Source: Taxillus chinensis (taxonomy: Eukaryota; Streptophyta; Magnoliopsida; Santalales; Loranthaceae). Taken from it: DNA of 64,000 nucleotides. The number at the start of each line of letters is the position of its first letter. Position 1 is the stretch's first letter. The position numbers and the translations under genes are program-made. The notes beneath the pieces are model-generated. The model was not told where the DNA came from, did not search any database, and saw nothing but the letters and a program-made list of their open reading frames with translations. Below, in pieces: positions 11,103-22,790 of this stretch. The DNA is taken from NCBI GenBank assembly GCA_023512835.1, contig CM042084.1, forward strand, positions 55,730,793-55,794,792. Reading direction: 5' to 3'.

Positions 11103-12463
11103 TGTTGGTCCCGGAGAGCCTAAAGGGGGGGGGGGGTGAATAGGCTCTTTAAAAATCTTTCTCTCTCTTAATGGCTTAGACACTCACTCTGGTTAAACGG
11201 ATAAAATCAGTGCGGAAGATTAACCAGGTAGTGGAAGTATGTTGCTTTATTATCTGAAGATAATTACAACAAGGCAAAACAGTGTTTTAGCTGATTACAA
11301 CACAACACTGTTATAGATACACACACTTGGCAGTAAGTCTCTGTCTTTTGGCTCTTTACAAGATATACGCTTATAAGTGTATAAGTACAAGTAAGCACAC
11401 GCTCATTTTTAATTTACATTGCTTCAGGCATATATATAGACACCCTAGAAATCTATCTTGGAACTGCATTTTCCAAGCAGTGTGAAGCATTGAAGTTCTT
11501 CATCGGAAAATGCTAAAGCTTTAACTGCTACAGATGTGGAGCTTGAAATATTGGAAGCATAAGTTGTAATGAATTCTTTGCTTGATTCCAATTGCATTTG
11601 AGACCGCATCCACATCTCCGCGTGATCCACATGTAAGGTAATTTAGGTCTACAACGGGTTTGTCTTACATCGGCACGAAGCGAGCTGATTGTAATTAATG
11701 CGGCTCAGAAATGATGAAGCAACGTCTTCTTAGTCCGTCATAAGGTTCCTTACTCCGTATCAGCGAAGCTCGGATCCTTACTCCGTGTCAGTGGTTGCTT
11801 ACTCCGTGTGAATGAAGTCCTGGAATCCTTGTTCCGTGTCAACGCATTCTTACTCCGCATGAGTAGTGGTTCGGAGAGCTTACTCCGCATCAGCTCTTCC
11901 TTACTCTGCATGAGTAGTGGTTTGGATAGCTTACTCTGCATCAGCGCTTCCTTACTCCGCATGAGTAATGGTTCGGATTCCTTATTCCGCATTTGATGTC
12001 CTTACTCCACAACAATTGTCCTTGCTCCGTTCAAATGAGACTTGGATTTCTCAGTCCGTGTCTTCCTTTTCTTTAGTTCAGTGGAGTGACAATTTCGATT
12101 CTCTCTTCACAACAGGTCTCTCTTATTCCGTGCGAGTGGTAGACTTCGAATCTCATTCCATATCAATTAACTTAGCCAAATTGAGAATTAGACACGGGTT
12201 CCTTAAGTCGTTTTGTCAAGTATTTAGTTCGCATGAAAAGTCCTTACTCCGGATAAAGACTCGGTTACGTACCAAGTGAGTGACGATACTCATCATGATC
12301 CGGATCAGGATTATGTATCCTGTCCTTAGCTTTGTTCTCACACGAGTAGGTCCGGATTTAGAGTTAACTCATCTGCATAGACTTAATGGTAAACATGAAA
12401 CATCTCGAGTCAAATTACATAGGGTTTGTTCCGTATTATCCAAATTCTCAGTTTGATCCAACA
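11103..12463 (-). repeat. 5' LTR of copia-1
   Basis: A 1361-bp LTR with TG...CA ends. On the element strand it starts TGTTGGATCAAAC (at 12463) and ends GGGACCAACA-type sequence (at 11103). A G-run (about 11126-11136) lies near the inner end. U3 carries an array of GGAGTAAGG-like motifs (about 11740-12060). A TATA-like box is near 11430-11440 (complement of tatatatag). The outer flank is GCCCG at 12464-12468, a likely TSD copy; the partner lies outside the window. Confidence 0.9.
11740..12060 (-). repeat. GGAGTAAGG-type iterated motif array in copia-1 U3
   Basis: On the plus strand, TCCTTACTCCG-like sequences recur about every 20-30 bp with unique spacers, some variants reading TCCTTATTCCG or CTTACTCTG. 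The same array occupies about 45985-46465 and 56725-57215 in the two copia-2 LTRs. Its conservation across copies and its position upstream of the TATA region suggest transcription factor sites; this is inferred. Confidence 0.75.
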
Positions 12464-14483
12464 GCCCGAATGAGGCCTGCCAAATCTCATTTGCTTACCT
12501 CTTTTTTACCAATTGGATGCATCGGCCATGACCCTTGAAACCCACTCACAGCCGATAGCTGAGCTCCAGAACACTTCACCTTTTATTCAAGGTTGCCATG
12601 GAACCTTGAATACACTTAGATCCAAAGCATGCCCCAGGAACATCTCCCCATCCTCACTGCTTGAAGAACTTGATGAATGGACCTTTTCCTTGCCTAATCT
12701 CCTTGTGCGTACCATCTTGCTTTAGGAATAGAGGGAGAAGAAGGATGAAAGTTGGCTACAACAGCAAGAACCAGAGTTTCTCAAATTTTAGACCAAGAAA
12801 TCGTTTCTTCCTTGTTTGACCTAGCTCCCGGCCTCAAAATTTATAGCGTGCAACAAAAAATTTTCTCCAAATCCGATCATACACGTGTCCTCAAATTTTC
12901 AGGCTAATTGGACAATTATACCCCTTGCACGTCATATGGACTTTATCGCGTGCAGGTCCGAATCGTCTCAAATTTTGGTAGTAAGACCCTCATGAGCTGT
13001 ACTCAAAATTACTCTTCTGCACGTGATATGTGTGAAGAACATATGAGGCTGAAAACTCATATTTTTAACTGTTGACCACCCAATCGACGACTACGATATG
13101 GCGTGCAGAAGGCTTTATTGTTCCTCATTATTACAGCCACATGTCAGTTAAATTTCAGAGGCAAATGATGTGCACGCCATATCGCCATGTCACGTGCATT
13201 GTCACGTGCAGGCCCAAATTGGCTCATTTTTTCTTCTGGAGCTTGCCCACTTAATGAAGACCATCTTTTCCTTATGCACGTCACTTTATCGATGACTCTT
13301 TCAAACACTTCTGGGCTTCCCTTGGTCATTGCCCTAAGCTTTGGGCCCTAAAAAAATAACTCTAGAAGTCCGGAGGGGTCACCCAATAACTCTAGAAGTC
13401 CCTCACTGCGTGCCTCAAGCTCTACTAGCTGGCCAATCTAAATTCCCTCCCACTAGAAAAAGGTAGCCTACAAGATTTGATTACTTTAATTATCCACGGG
13501 CGTTAAAATTGAATACCACTCCCATATAAAATCAACACTCACATATTTATTAGTTACTGATTATCCTTCTAGTGTCATAAATATAAATGTTCATTTTACG
13601 TATTATTATTATATATAGATATATATTTATTATCTTAGTATTATTATTACTATTATTTTTTTTTTACAAGTCACCAACCACGTCTATTAGCAATGCTAAC
13701 TCAAACGATCTCCTAAGCTTTACCAAACGGCAAACTATGGCTCAAGAGCCCTCCCAACGAGAATACCCCTCTATTACAAGTGTCTTAATTAAATTGCTAG
13801 AAACTCAGCAATCAAAGATTCACCCATCCTCACCTAAGCCAGTACGTGACTCAACCAATCACTATCTTCTGGAGATGTCCTACTTTTCCACAAATGTGAC
13901 ATTGGTACTACTTCCTGCTACACTCTTTTCCAATGTCCTAGTTGTCCATAGCAAGAACAACCCTTTATGCAACTGGTCTCAAATTGATTTGTTGGGGGTT
14001 GACCCCCGTCTCGAAACTTGTGGCCATCCTCTGATTGCCCCCCTCTGCCTCTTGGGTCCTTTCTGCTGATCAGGACAATAATGCTTCAGTTGATCTTCAT
14101 CCAAGTTCCCCCAAATGATGCGGGTTGGCAGCTCTCGGCGTGCCTCGAGCCTGTAGCTCTCCCACTCGCCCAGCCTGGGTGGCAGACTCTTTTGTTGTAC
14201 GGGTCGTAGTTTTTTAGAGGCTGGGTACATGAGGAGGTAGCGCTCTAGGTTAACACTCAACGCTCTCAATACCATTACCGACTAGGCATTTAGAGCTATA
14301 ACTAATCTCAAAACACGCATTATCACCACACAGATTCACAGATTCACATTTCACAGACTATACAAGTTCAAACCTTCACATTGCACATATCATTTATACT
14401 CAAGTGAATATCTCATCGTTTTAAATACCACATTACTTATTCCACACAATACCATACAAAGGCACACACTTAAGCATTCATAT
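12464..14483. other. Family B noncoding retroelement sequence, left copy
   Basis: No credible gene. It matches 57797-59135 in the same orientation (for example aggcctgccaaatctca, cttggatgaagatcaac complement, caataccatacaaaggc). About 12560-13400 has no partner there and may be a separate inserted piece; it is rich in CACGTGCA-type motifs like those in the family A LTRs. It is cut on the left by copia-1 and on the right by Ogre, and continues at 34186 beyond Ogre. Given the A' primer site at 34577, it may be A' leader sequence or an LTR of another gypsy family. I cannot decide which. Confidence 0.5.
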
Positions 14484-16804
14484 TGTTGGACCCCATTTTG
14501 ACCGGGCCAGTAAATCCAAATTGAAAGATCTCAAAATGCCCCAAGGTCAACACCGAAGGATAGAGGACAAAATTTGGAAACCAACGCACTTGACCGTGCC
14601 CAAATCCGATTTAAAACGAAGAAGTTATGACTAAAATGGCTTTCGGCATGGAAAGTCAAACTTGCGGAAGAACGGTTAACGCCCTCGGTCAAACTGATCG
14701 AAAATATGATTGCGGAAATCTCCCAGAAGCTGTTCAGGTGAATTCATGGTCGCTGCCCCAAGCCTGCACTCGCAGCACTCACAGTCGAAGACCAGTAGTC
14801 AGCCTCGAAGCCTCGCAGCCTGCACTCGCAGACTCGCAGCTCTGCCTCGACGCTTTGCAGTCCAGCTCATCCTCGAAGTTCGCAACACCTGCAGCCTCGA
14901 AGCCCTGCCTCGTAGCCTGCAGACTCGTAGTCCAGCTCCGACTCGCAGCCTCATAGTCAGCGCTTACCCTCGTAGCCTCGTAGCACAACCCAGCCTCGAA
15001 GTCCCGTAGTCCAGCTCACCCTCGAAGACTCGTAGCTCAGCCTGCCTCGTAGTCCAGCTCAGCCTCGCAGACTCGCAGCCCTCGCAGTCAGTCCAGCCTT
15101 GTAGCACAGCCAGCCTCGAAGCCTTGCCTCGAAGCCTCGCAGTTAGCCCAACCTCGAAGCCTCGCAGTCAGCCCAACCTCGAAGCCTCGCAGTCAGCCTC
15201 GCAACAGTCAGCCTCGTTGCCTCGTAGTGTAGTCTTGCCTCGAAGCCTCGTAGCGAAGCCTTGCCTCGAAGCCTTGAAGCGCTGCCTCGCCTCGAAGCCT
15301 CGAAGAGCAGTCTCCACCCTTCGACGGCTACGACCCGTCGACGCGGCTTCAACCCTTCGACCCTTTGACACGGCTACGACCCGCCGACGCGGCTTCGCCC
15401 CTTCGACCCTTCAACGCGGCTACGACTCTTCGATGCGGCTTCGACCTTCGACCCTTCGACGCGGCTACGACTCTTCGATGCGGCTTCGACCTTCGACCCT
15501 TCGACGCGGCTACCACCTTCGACCCTGCTAGGCAGCTGCAGTCTTCGACCCTACGAGGCAGCTTCCAACTTGCGACACTGGACCCTTGCAACCTTCGGCT
15601 GAAAATTCCAAACGATGCCGTTTTGTTTCCCTTTAAGTGCACAGTAAAGCGGATGCTATAACTCCCGGAATTGATTTAAAAAAGGCTCAAAAAACGTGTT
15701 TAATGTCTGGGGACTCGTTTCAACCTCGTAAAAGCACCTGTCATTTTTTAAACTCGCTGTCAACACATGGGAACTCCAAAAATCACACCATTTAATTCTC
15801 CAAGTTCCCAAAGAGCCGTCTGTCCCCTCCAAGACTTCTATAAATAATCGTTTGCTTCATCAAAAAAAAGGATCCGGGTTCGAGAGGCCAACAGATAGAA
15901 AAAGAATTAGAGAGAAATTCAAGAATTCGGTGGACTCACTGGCTGGAACTGAAGGAGACATCCTCCATCACTTTGTTGGATTTTGTCTCCACGTCCATCA
16001 AGCAGTCAAAGAGGAGTGAAGCTAGCAGGAACATCAAGCTTGATTTCTAGGTTTTATTCCCCTCTTATCTTATATTCATCATCATAAGGTATACCAATCT
16101 CATTTTCTTTTATCTAAAAATATAAAACGTTTTGAAAGGCCCGGTGGCCGTGGGATTGAGCTTTCATGCTCATATCCTCGCCGCTTGGCCAACATTGAGT
16201 TTGGTAGTGAATCCGAGCTTCTCAGTATGCTCTTCAAGACATAGACCCTACTTTTTCATTTTTTAAGAAAAAAACCAAATTCTTTTTAAACAAACCCAAG
16301 CTCTTGTGATTATGAGATTAAGTCTTGTTGCTTATGTCTCCATTATCCGGCCGACATCAACTGTAGCAGTGAATCCGAGCTCCACGCTGTGCTCTTCATG
16401 CCATGGGTTTTCTTTCTGTTTTCCTCGATAAAACAAAAGAATAGCATTCATTTTCTAAAATAAACTAACCGTAGTTTTTTTTACAATGAGATAAAAATGG
16501 GGGAAATTAAAATAAGCAAGCACCCATAGACAAAGACTAGGTACCAATTTTGGGCGTTGTGGGGGTGCAAGAACTTTTCTTCCTTCCCCACACGTAACTG
16601 ACTCCCGAACCTATTCTCTGGAAACCGTAGACCCTCCTAGGTGGCCAAACACACCTTTATTTTTGTTTGGTGGTGACTCTGTTTCTTCTATCTCTCTTTT
16701 TTGGATTTGTGTGAGCTATGGCAATAATGGCTCAATGACCAAATTTCCATCCAAAGGAGTAATCTCAAGCCAGTCACAAGCCCGGACGACACTGGGTGAT
16801 GACA
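14484..16804 (+). repeat. 5' LTR of Ogre element
   Basis: 2321 bp, TGTTGGACCCC to GGGTGATGACA. It matches 31899-34185 closely: in a sampled 150-bp stretch after the start I see only 2 differences. The 3' copy lacks about 45 bp present here near 16665-16710 and has more repeat units in the TTCGA array. The LTR contains CTCGAAG/CTTCGAC minisatellites, then noncoding sequence including a repeated 'gtagtgaatccgagcttc' theme (16205-16230, 16370-16385). I see no reliable TATA box. Confidence 0.93.
14755..15560 (+). repeat. Two-part minisatellite in the Ogre 5' LTR
   Basis: About 14755-15310 is a degenerate array of short units such as CCTCGAAGCCTCGCAGTCAG. About 15310-15560 switches to CCTTCGACGCGGCTACGAC units. 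The counterpart in the 3' LTR is at about 32165-32985, and an inverted relative at about 37620-38070 lies in the Ogre-type solo LTR. Open frames across it are a by-product of a stop-free repeat and not genes. Confidence 0.85.
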
Positions 16805-16806
16805 GC

Positions 16807-16824
16807 TAGCGACTCTGCTGGGGA
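16807..16824 (+). promoter_or_regulatory. Primer binding site of the Ogre element
   Basis: TAGCGACTCTGCTGGGGA starts two bases after the 5' LTR end. It closely resembles the Arg-tRNA-complementary primer site reported for Ogre/Tat elements (usually beginning TGGCGACTC), with one change at position 2. Confidence 0.75.
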
Positions 16825-17328
16825 CTTTGAGAGAGTCTAGCCATGGCCTTTTTGTTTTTGGAGTGCTTGCTTGTTTATTTCCCTTTTTGTCTTCTTCATC
16901 TCTGTATAAACTGCATTGCTTGTGCATACATGCGTTTCTCTCTCCCTCTAACCCTATACCCGGGTTTTCTACTTTTACCTAGGATTAAAGAGGTTCAATA
17001 AGGATGCCCCGTGGGTTCTATCTCACGTAAGGTGCCTGAACTCCTCACCCAAGCGGGGTCCTTTTGGAGGGCCCCCTCCGTCAATGCCTCCAGGGGTACG
17101 AAGCTTCTCTCAGGAGATAGTTTGGGAACCAACGAATAAGATAGGTGTATATGTCGATGCCCATCCGGGGTTTTGACCCTTCATGTGTGTGCTTTAATGT
17201 TGTTATGACCGTGTTTGCACCTTGTTTGCTAACTCATGCACTTTTATCACATTTCGCTTTGATTTGCCCTAACCCTCACCCATTTTGCTTGATGCATATC
17301 ATGACATCCCATGCATACATATAGGAAC
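16825..17328 (+). other. Ogre 5' leader
   Basis: Untranslated leader between the primer site and ORF1. It has no coding signal. A pyrimidine-rich stretch and a CATATAG|G acceptor-like site (AG at 17323-17324) lie just before the ORF1a ATG at 17329, resembling the sequence before ORF1b (18855-18856) and before RT (24138-24139). Confidence 0.6.
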
Positions 17329-18684
17329 ATGGCAAGTTTTGGGAACCTTTTGAGGGGCGCCAGGGACCCTGAGGACGTGGAAGAAGTGGAGCGTGCCTCA
17401 ATTCAGATCTAGCAAGTTTTAGGAGACTTCTCACCGAAGACATACTTTGTGGCCGATCAGATCGTCATGGACACTCGGATCGAACTCCCCAAAGACCTCC
17501 AAGCTACATGGAGTGAATGGCCTAACGCGAGACGCATAGCTTACACCCAACAGTTTGGTGATCTCCTGCTCCTATCACAACTCCCTGTTGATGAGAATAT
17601 GATCAAGGCAGCGATCCACTTCTGGGACCCGAGACGGAGGTGCTTCCCCTTTAATGACATCGACCTGGCGCCAACTTTGGAGGAATATCGAAGAATCCTC
17701 CGCATCCCCTTTGAAGAAGGCGACATTGTTTTCCAACCCAACCCACAGAAGTCTTGCAGACGAGGGTTAGCACATTTCATGGGTTTCAAATGCTTGGGCA
17801 AGGAGAAAAAGATCATCGACCCCGTCATCACAGTGGACGGCAAACAAATCATCTCATGGGAGTTTATCAAAAGCCAGCTAGAAGGTGCAAGTGAAGACAA
17901 AACCCACTCACTCCTCACCCTTGCTATTTACGGGTTGGTGGTCTTTCCACGGGTGACCGATTACATTGATGGGACCGTTTTCGAGCTAGTGGCACAAGTG
18001 ACCGGTGGCGCTGACCCTATTCCGGCCATACTCGCCGAAACCATCAGATCTCTATCATTTATCCGGACTAGGGGAAAGGGTCGCTTCATGGGGTGCCTCC
18101 CTCTCTTGTGCACATGGCTCAAAAGCCATCTCCACTGTGTTACCCCGCGATTCAGGGCTGTTTACTCATGGCCCCTTACCGTCATATTAGACATTCTAAG
18201 GAGTTCGTGGCTCTTACCCAGTAATCTCAATCAATGGAGAAGGCTGCTGAATCGCCTGAGTGAGGCAAATGGTGTCTGGATGTCACCCTGGATGCCAAGA
18301 GAACATATGACCTATAGCTGCGGAAGGTACAATTGGGTCCCACTCCTTGGACCATGGGGCGGGACTGCCTATACCCCTCTTCAAGTGGCAAGGCAGCTAG
18401 GAAATAACCAAATTGTCCCAGTTCTCTACGGAATGGAAAGATGTGATATTAACCATGGCACAGGAAGAGCTGAGTTAGTCGCTGATTGGATGTTGAACGC
18501 CGCGTTACAACCTAGGAAGATCGGTTTCCTTTCTTATTACCCCGACATTGTTCCATCCTATGTGTTTTGGCGGGAGAAACTAGAAGCTGAGCACCTCCTG
18601 CAGCAACAAAATCTTGTCGGTACTCTTCCGACCATGGAGAGGAAAGGAGAGCCTAGTAATGCATCAAGCTCATCAAGAAAATGA
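17329..18684 (+). pseudogene. Ogre ORF1, first copy (ORF1a)
   Basis: It starts MASFGNLLRG at 17329. TAG at 17410-17412 interrupts after 27 codons, then the frame stays open to 18684 (about 410 codons after the stop). This is the plant retrotransposon ORF1 family found upstream of gag in Ogre; its function is unknown. Conserved blocks include HFWDPRRRCFPFNDIDLAPT, LAIYGLVVFP, GGADPIPAILAETIRSL, GCLPLLCTWLKSHL and CGRYNWVPLLGPWGG. The C-terminus is Gln/Ser-rich. An AATAAA lies about 110 bp past the stop. One nonsense change is the only obvious damage. It is paralogous to the next frame. Confidence 0.85.
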
Positions 18685-18861
18685 GGGCATTAAGCGGGGT
18701 CACCCCTCTAAAGGAACCCAAAGCTTATCTTGCATCACATAGTTGCATTTATATTTAAATAACTCGTTCATATACAATTTTGTCCTATTTACATCAATAA
18801 AATCTGTTCTTGTCTGTTTCCCATCTCATATGCATAAGCCTTAACATTCATTATAGGAAGC

Positions 18862-20267
18862 ATGGCAAGCTTTGATCATTTTCTAGCTAACTCTGAAGAC
18901 AAGGAAGACATGACAGACGTCGCACATGCAGCTTCGGCAATTCAACAACACTTTGGAGACTTTTCAGGAGAAAGTGCCGAGCAAACCATACTGGCCCCAG
19001 AAGTCCAGATACGTGTCCAAATGGCCCACCGAGAGGAACTTGACGATATATGGGCACGATGGCCTTTCCACATACAGGCTGCTTACATTAAAAAATACGG
19101 GGACTTGTTACATCTAACGCGAGTACCTATCGACGAGCCTACGTTAAGAGAGCGGCCGCACATTTCTGGGATCCCAGGCGGAGGTGTTTCGCTTTTAATG
19201 AACAGGATTTGGCTCCTACTGTGGAGGAGTATCAAGCCCTTTTGGGACGACCAATCAATGGAGGCTCGGAAGTCTTTTTACCAACCATACAAGTTTCTTG
19301 CCTATAGACCCTATCACAGTTCTTGGGAGTGACAGAAGATGAGGTAGCCCAGATCGTGCACCGCAGGGGTGGACTCGAGGTCATCCCATGGCCCGTGATC
19401 CAAGACAAAATATCTCGAGCATCGGGCATGGAATTATTCACACTAGCCATATATGGATTAATTGTATTTCCTAAATTCTTGGGTCACATTGACGGAGTTG
19501 TATGCGAACTTGTGATACAAACATTAGGAGGGGCCGATCCCCTTCCTGCAATCCTTGCTGAGACAGTTAGATCACTATCACGTGTACGGATCTCAGGACA
19601 AGGTCGTTTCAAAGGATGCCTTCCACTCCTCTGCACGTGGTTGAAAAGTCACCTCCCATGCAAGGACGCCCAACTCGAGGAGGTGGCGGTATTTCCACAT
19701 AGCGCATTACCTGAATTCATTCTAAAAGAATGGGAATTACCTGAAACAGAAGAGGATTGGATCAATGAGCTGCAAACCTTAACTGATGATCAAGTTGTAT
19801 GGAATGCTTCATGGATGCCCAAAGTTGACATAATTTACAGCTGCGGACCATATAATTGGGTCCCATTACTCGGTCCATGGGGAGCTACCGCGTACGCCCC
19901 TCTCCAGGCAGGAAAACAACTCAGGGGTCATCAGATCATTCCTATGCTACATGAAATGGAAACCTTTGACTCCACATACACTGGTTTAAAGGCTCGAAGC
20001 AAGGCTTTCCGGGGGTATCTAGCCTGGCAAACACCTCGGAAAGTCAGCGGTAGTGCTTACTACCCTGAAGTTCATCCTTCATTCCCTCCATGGCGGCAAC
20101 AGTACATTGCTTATGCAGAAGCCCACCAAGATCCAAGACTGCTGCTCCTTCAAAAGGGAAATGAACTCAAGAACTTGCAACAGAAAATTCAAGAGCAAGA
20201 AGTGATCATCGGAAAGCTTGGCGAAAGGATCCACCAATTGGAAGAGTGGTCTGGAATCGGAAATTAG
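18862..20267 (+). pseudogene. Ogre ORF1, second tandem copy (ORF1b)
   Basis: It starts MASFDHFLANSE after a TATAG|GAAGC sequence like that upstream of ORF1a, and shows the same blocks in the same order: WARWPFHIQAAYIKKYGDLL, LAIYGLIVFPK, GGADPLPAILAETVRSL, GCLPLLCTWLKSHLPC and CGPYNWVPLLGPWGA. The reading frame shifts near 19150 (by the HFWDPRRR-equivalent block), and the reading from about 19323 runs to TAG at 20267. The C-terminus is a heptad-like Leu/Gln-rich stretch (LQQKIQEQEVIIGKLGERI), a likely coiled coil absent from ORF1a. The two copies are too diverged for a recent duplication. Confidence 0.85.
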
Positions 20268-20561
20268 CTTGGGATGATCAAAGCTTGTTCCAATTCATCT
20301 AGTAGCATATGCATTAAGGCTATCCTTGTTGTACCCCAGTCTTCTTTCTACTGATAATGTAATCGATTCCAAATCAATAAAGTGTTTTTTCTATTTCAAT
20401 CATTGGCTATTCATTACATGCACTCATTATATACATTCTTGCATTCGTGACAAAAGTAAATTCAAAAAAGGAGAAAAGCTTAACGGATCAACATTTCCAG
20501 ATCAAACAAGATTGGGCACTCTTATAATTTGAGATCAACCTGTAATCAAGCACCTGAAGCT

Positions 20562-22790
20562 ATGTCAGACCAAGGCTTGGGTGACCATATGGAGGACTGA
20601 CTTTTAGGGCTCAAACAAGCTCAGTAGGAGATGGGGAGCAGTCTCCACAAGGTTCAGTTCCAGTTAAAAACCATGATGGACCTACTGACCAAAGGGACAA
20701 CTGCAAGGGAATTAGCCCCAGCAGGAGGGGTGGCCAATCAGGGACAAACGCAGAACCCACCACAAGAGTTTGCACAAGTTCAAGTAGATTCCCAGACTTA
20801 CGTGGTTCCGGGAAGTTCTCGTCAAGTTCCGACTACGCCGCCAAATGTAGGAACACCAACCTCAGAAAACCCCATGCAAGCAAGAGATTTACCTGCTCCC
20901 GAGGAAACCAACCAATAACCAAGCTGGAAGCAAATAGAAGCAAGGTTAAAGGCTATTGAAAGGGCAGAAAGTTATGGGACAACTAATGCCTATGATTTAT
21001 GCTTGGTACCTGGAGTTGTGCTACCTCCAAAATTCAAAATGCCGGATTTCGAAAAATTCAATGGTACCCAATGCCCGAAGACCCATTTGACGATGTATTG
21101 TCGCAAGTTGGCCGCACATACCAACAATGACAAACTACTAATACATTGCTTCCAAGAAAGCTTAACTGGTGGGCCATTACGATGGTACATTCAGTTAGAA
21201 GGTAGTCGTATCCGTACTTAGGATGACTTGGCCACAGCCTTCTTAGCACAATACAAACATGTGACGAAACTAGCACTAGACAGATTGGCGTTGCAGTCAT
21301 TTGAGAAAGCTGACAAAGAAAGTTTCAAGACTTACGCTTGAAGATGGAGAGAAGCAGCTATGGACGTCCAACCTCCACTAACTGAATGAGAGCTCACCAC
21401 CCTTTTCATCAGTACGCTAAGGGGTGTTTATTATGAAAAACTGGTTGGGAATGTATCAAACAGCTTCGCCGACTTAGTTGCCTCAGGAGAGAGAATTGAG
21501 GGCGGCATCAGGGAAGGCAGGCTTGGTGGGAATAAAACCAAGACTCCTAGAAGGCCCACGCCACCCAATTGCAAAAAAGAGGAAGAAGCACAAGCAGTCT
21601 GCCAACCTAAGCTCGACTTCACCTCCTCTAGGGCACAATCGGGACAGTGTATCATGCCAGGATATTATGGCGGGCAGCCCGTGGCATCTTACGTGACATC
21701 AGCCCCGCCACCACAATTCCAGTAATATCATCCACAAGGAGGAAGCCTGTACACGCCTTAGCCGAGTCAACCTCAGCTAGCCCAACCTCAACCAGAGCAA
21801 TCGAAGCAGCCCCGGCAGAATCAGACTTTTGGAAAGACTGGGCAACAAAAGTTTGATCCAATTCCTGTCACATACACAGAAGCCTATACACGATTGTTAG
21901 CATCAGGACTCGTTAGTCCAATACCCCTAAAAGAACGAACTCCTCCATATCCTGACTGGTACAAAGTTGAGGCCCATTGTGCATACCATGGACGCGCAAG
22001 TGGGCATGACACCAAGAATTGTTTTGCTCTGAAAAAGAAGGTCCAACACCTAAGAGATGTTGGATGGCTAGACTTCTCCAAGATGACCAATGCTCCTAAT
22101 GTGGGCACCAACCCTCTGCCTGAACACTCGGGCAATATCGCCAATATAACGACTGGACTTGGAAATCCTCCTAGAAAGGTTTCTAAGATCAAGATGAGCG
22201 AGTACCATCTATTCTGTATCTTACATGAGAACGGGTTCTTGATAACCAAAGGGGTGACTGAAGCCACGAGAGGCACAAACTCAGAGAAACGTTGTGTTTA
22301 CCATGGATCAGCTTATGGACATGACATTGAGGAATGTGAGGAATTCCATGAAGCTGTGCAGGCCCTCATTAACTCCCGAAGGCTAGAAATCACATATGAG
22401 TCAGAAGAATTTGCGACATGTATGGCTTCGACGGAGCGTACAAAGGCATTAGGGGCGCCTAAACCTTTAATTATCGAATATGAGGAAAAACCAAAGATCG
22501 CCACGTTGCCGCAAGGGGTCCGGTCTCTTGTCATCCAAACTCCCGCTCCATTCCCTTACAAAAATGATAAAGCAGTGCCCTGGAAATACCACTGCGAATC
22601 GGTCATTAGAGGAAACCCCACAGCCGAGAAGAAAATAAGAAGCGGTCGTGTCTATGGATCGGAAGAAGGTATTGAGGTCAACAAAAACAAAGGAGGAGAG
22701 CATGATCTACTCCCCGTGCCTGCACCAGGTAGTAAGAACACCCCTGTTATTGATGGGGATCCCACCGAATTCCTTAAGCTAATCAAGTAG
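20562..22790 (+). pseudogene. Ogre gag
   Basis: One continuous frame from MSDQGLGDHM to TAG at 22788-22790, interrupted by about nine nonsense codons (near 20598, 20625, 20916, 21219, 21339, 21387, 21723, 21762, 22788) but no frameshift. Ogre capsid blocks are clear: MPDFEKFNGTQCPKTHLTMY, DKLLIHCFQESLTGGPLRWY, FLAQYKHV, LVGNVSNSFADLV and GERIEGGIREG. Downstream are a Gln/Pro-rich region and two degenerate Cys/His segments (AHCAYHGRASGHDTKNC, KRCVYHGSAYGHDIEEC) that serve as zinc-knuckle-like motifs. Most stops fit CAG>TAG, CAA>TAA or CGA>TGA. Confidence 0.9.

Larger units (their letters stand above)
3441..12463 (-). mobile_element. copia-1: Sirevirus-type Ty1/copia retrotransposon, 3' end missing
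   Basis: A minus-strand element. Read from high to low coordinates it has the 5' LTR (11103-12463), iMet-type primer site (11089-11100), gag, protease, integrase, RT-RNase H, a 1.8-kb noncoding spacer and the start of an env-position gene. There it is cut by gypsy-1 at 3441. The order PR-IN-RT-RH is Ty1/copia. Long gag with two CCHC knuckles, the RT block [11 protein letters not shown], and a gene between RNase H and the 3' LTR identify the Sirevirus lineage. It matches copia-2 (45772-57688, opposite strand) along its whole length, at roughly 90% by eye. Confidence 0.9.

Noticed and set aside
13587..14275. Open frames of 98-160 codons in family B, with a partly similar minus-strand frame at 58767-58955
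   Set aside because: The two copies keep the start but diverge by frameshift and show no known domain. I treat them as noncoding, although a decayed short gene cannot be fully excluded.
14627..15661. Ser/Arg/Ala-rich open frames in the Ogre LTR
   Set aside because: They are translations of stop-free minisatellite units; frames change with unit number.
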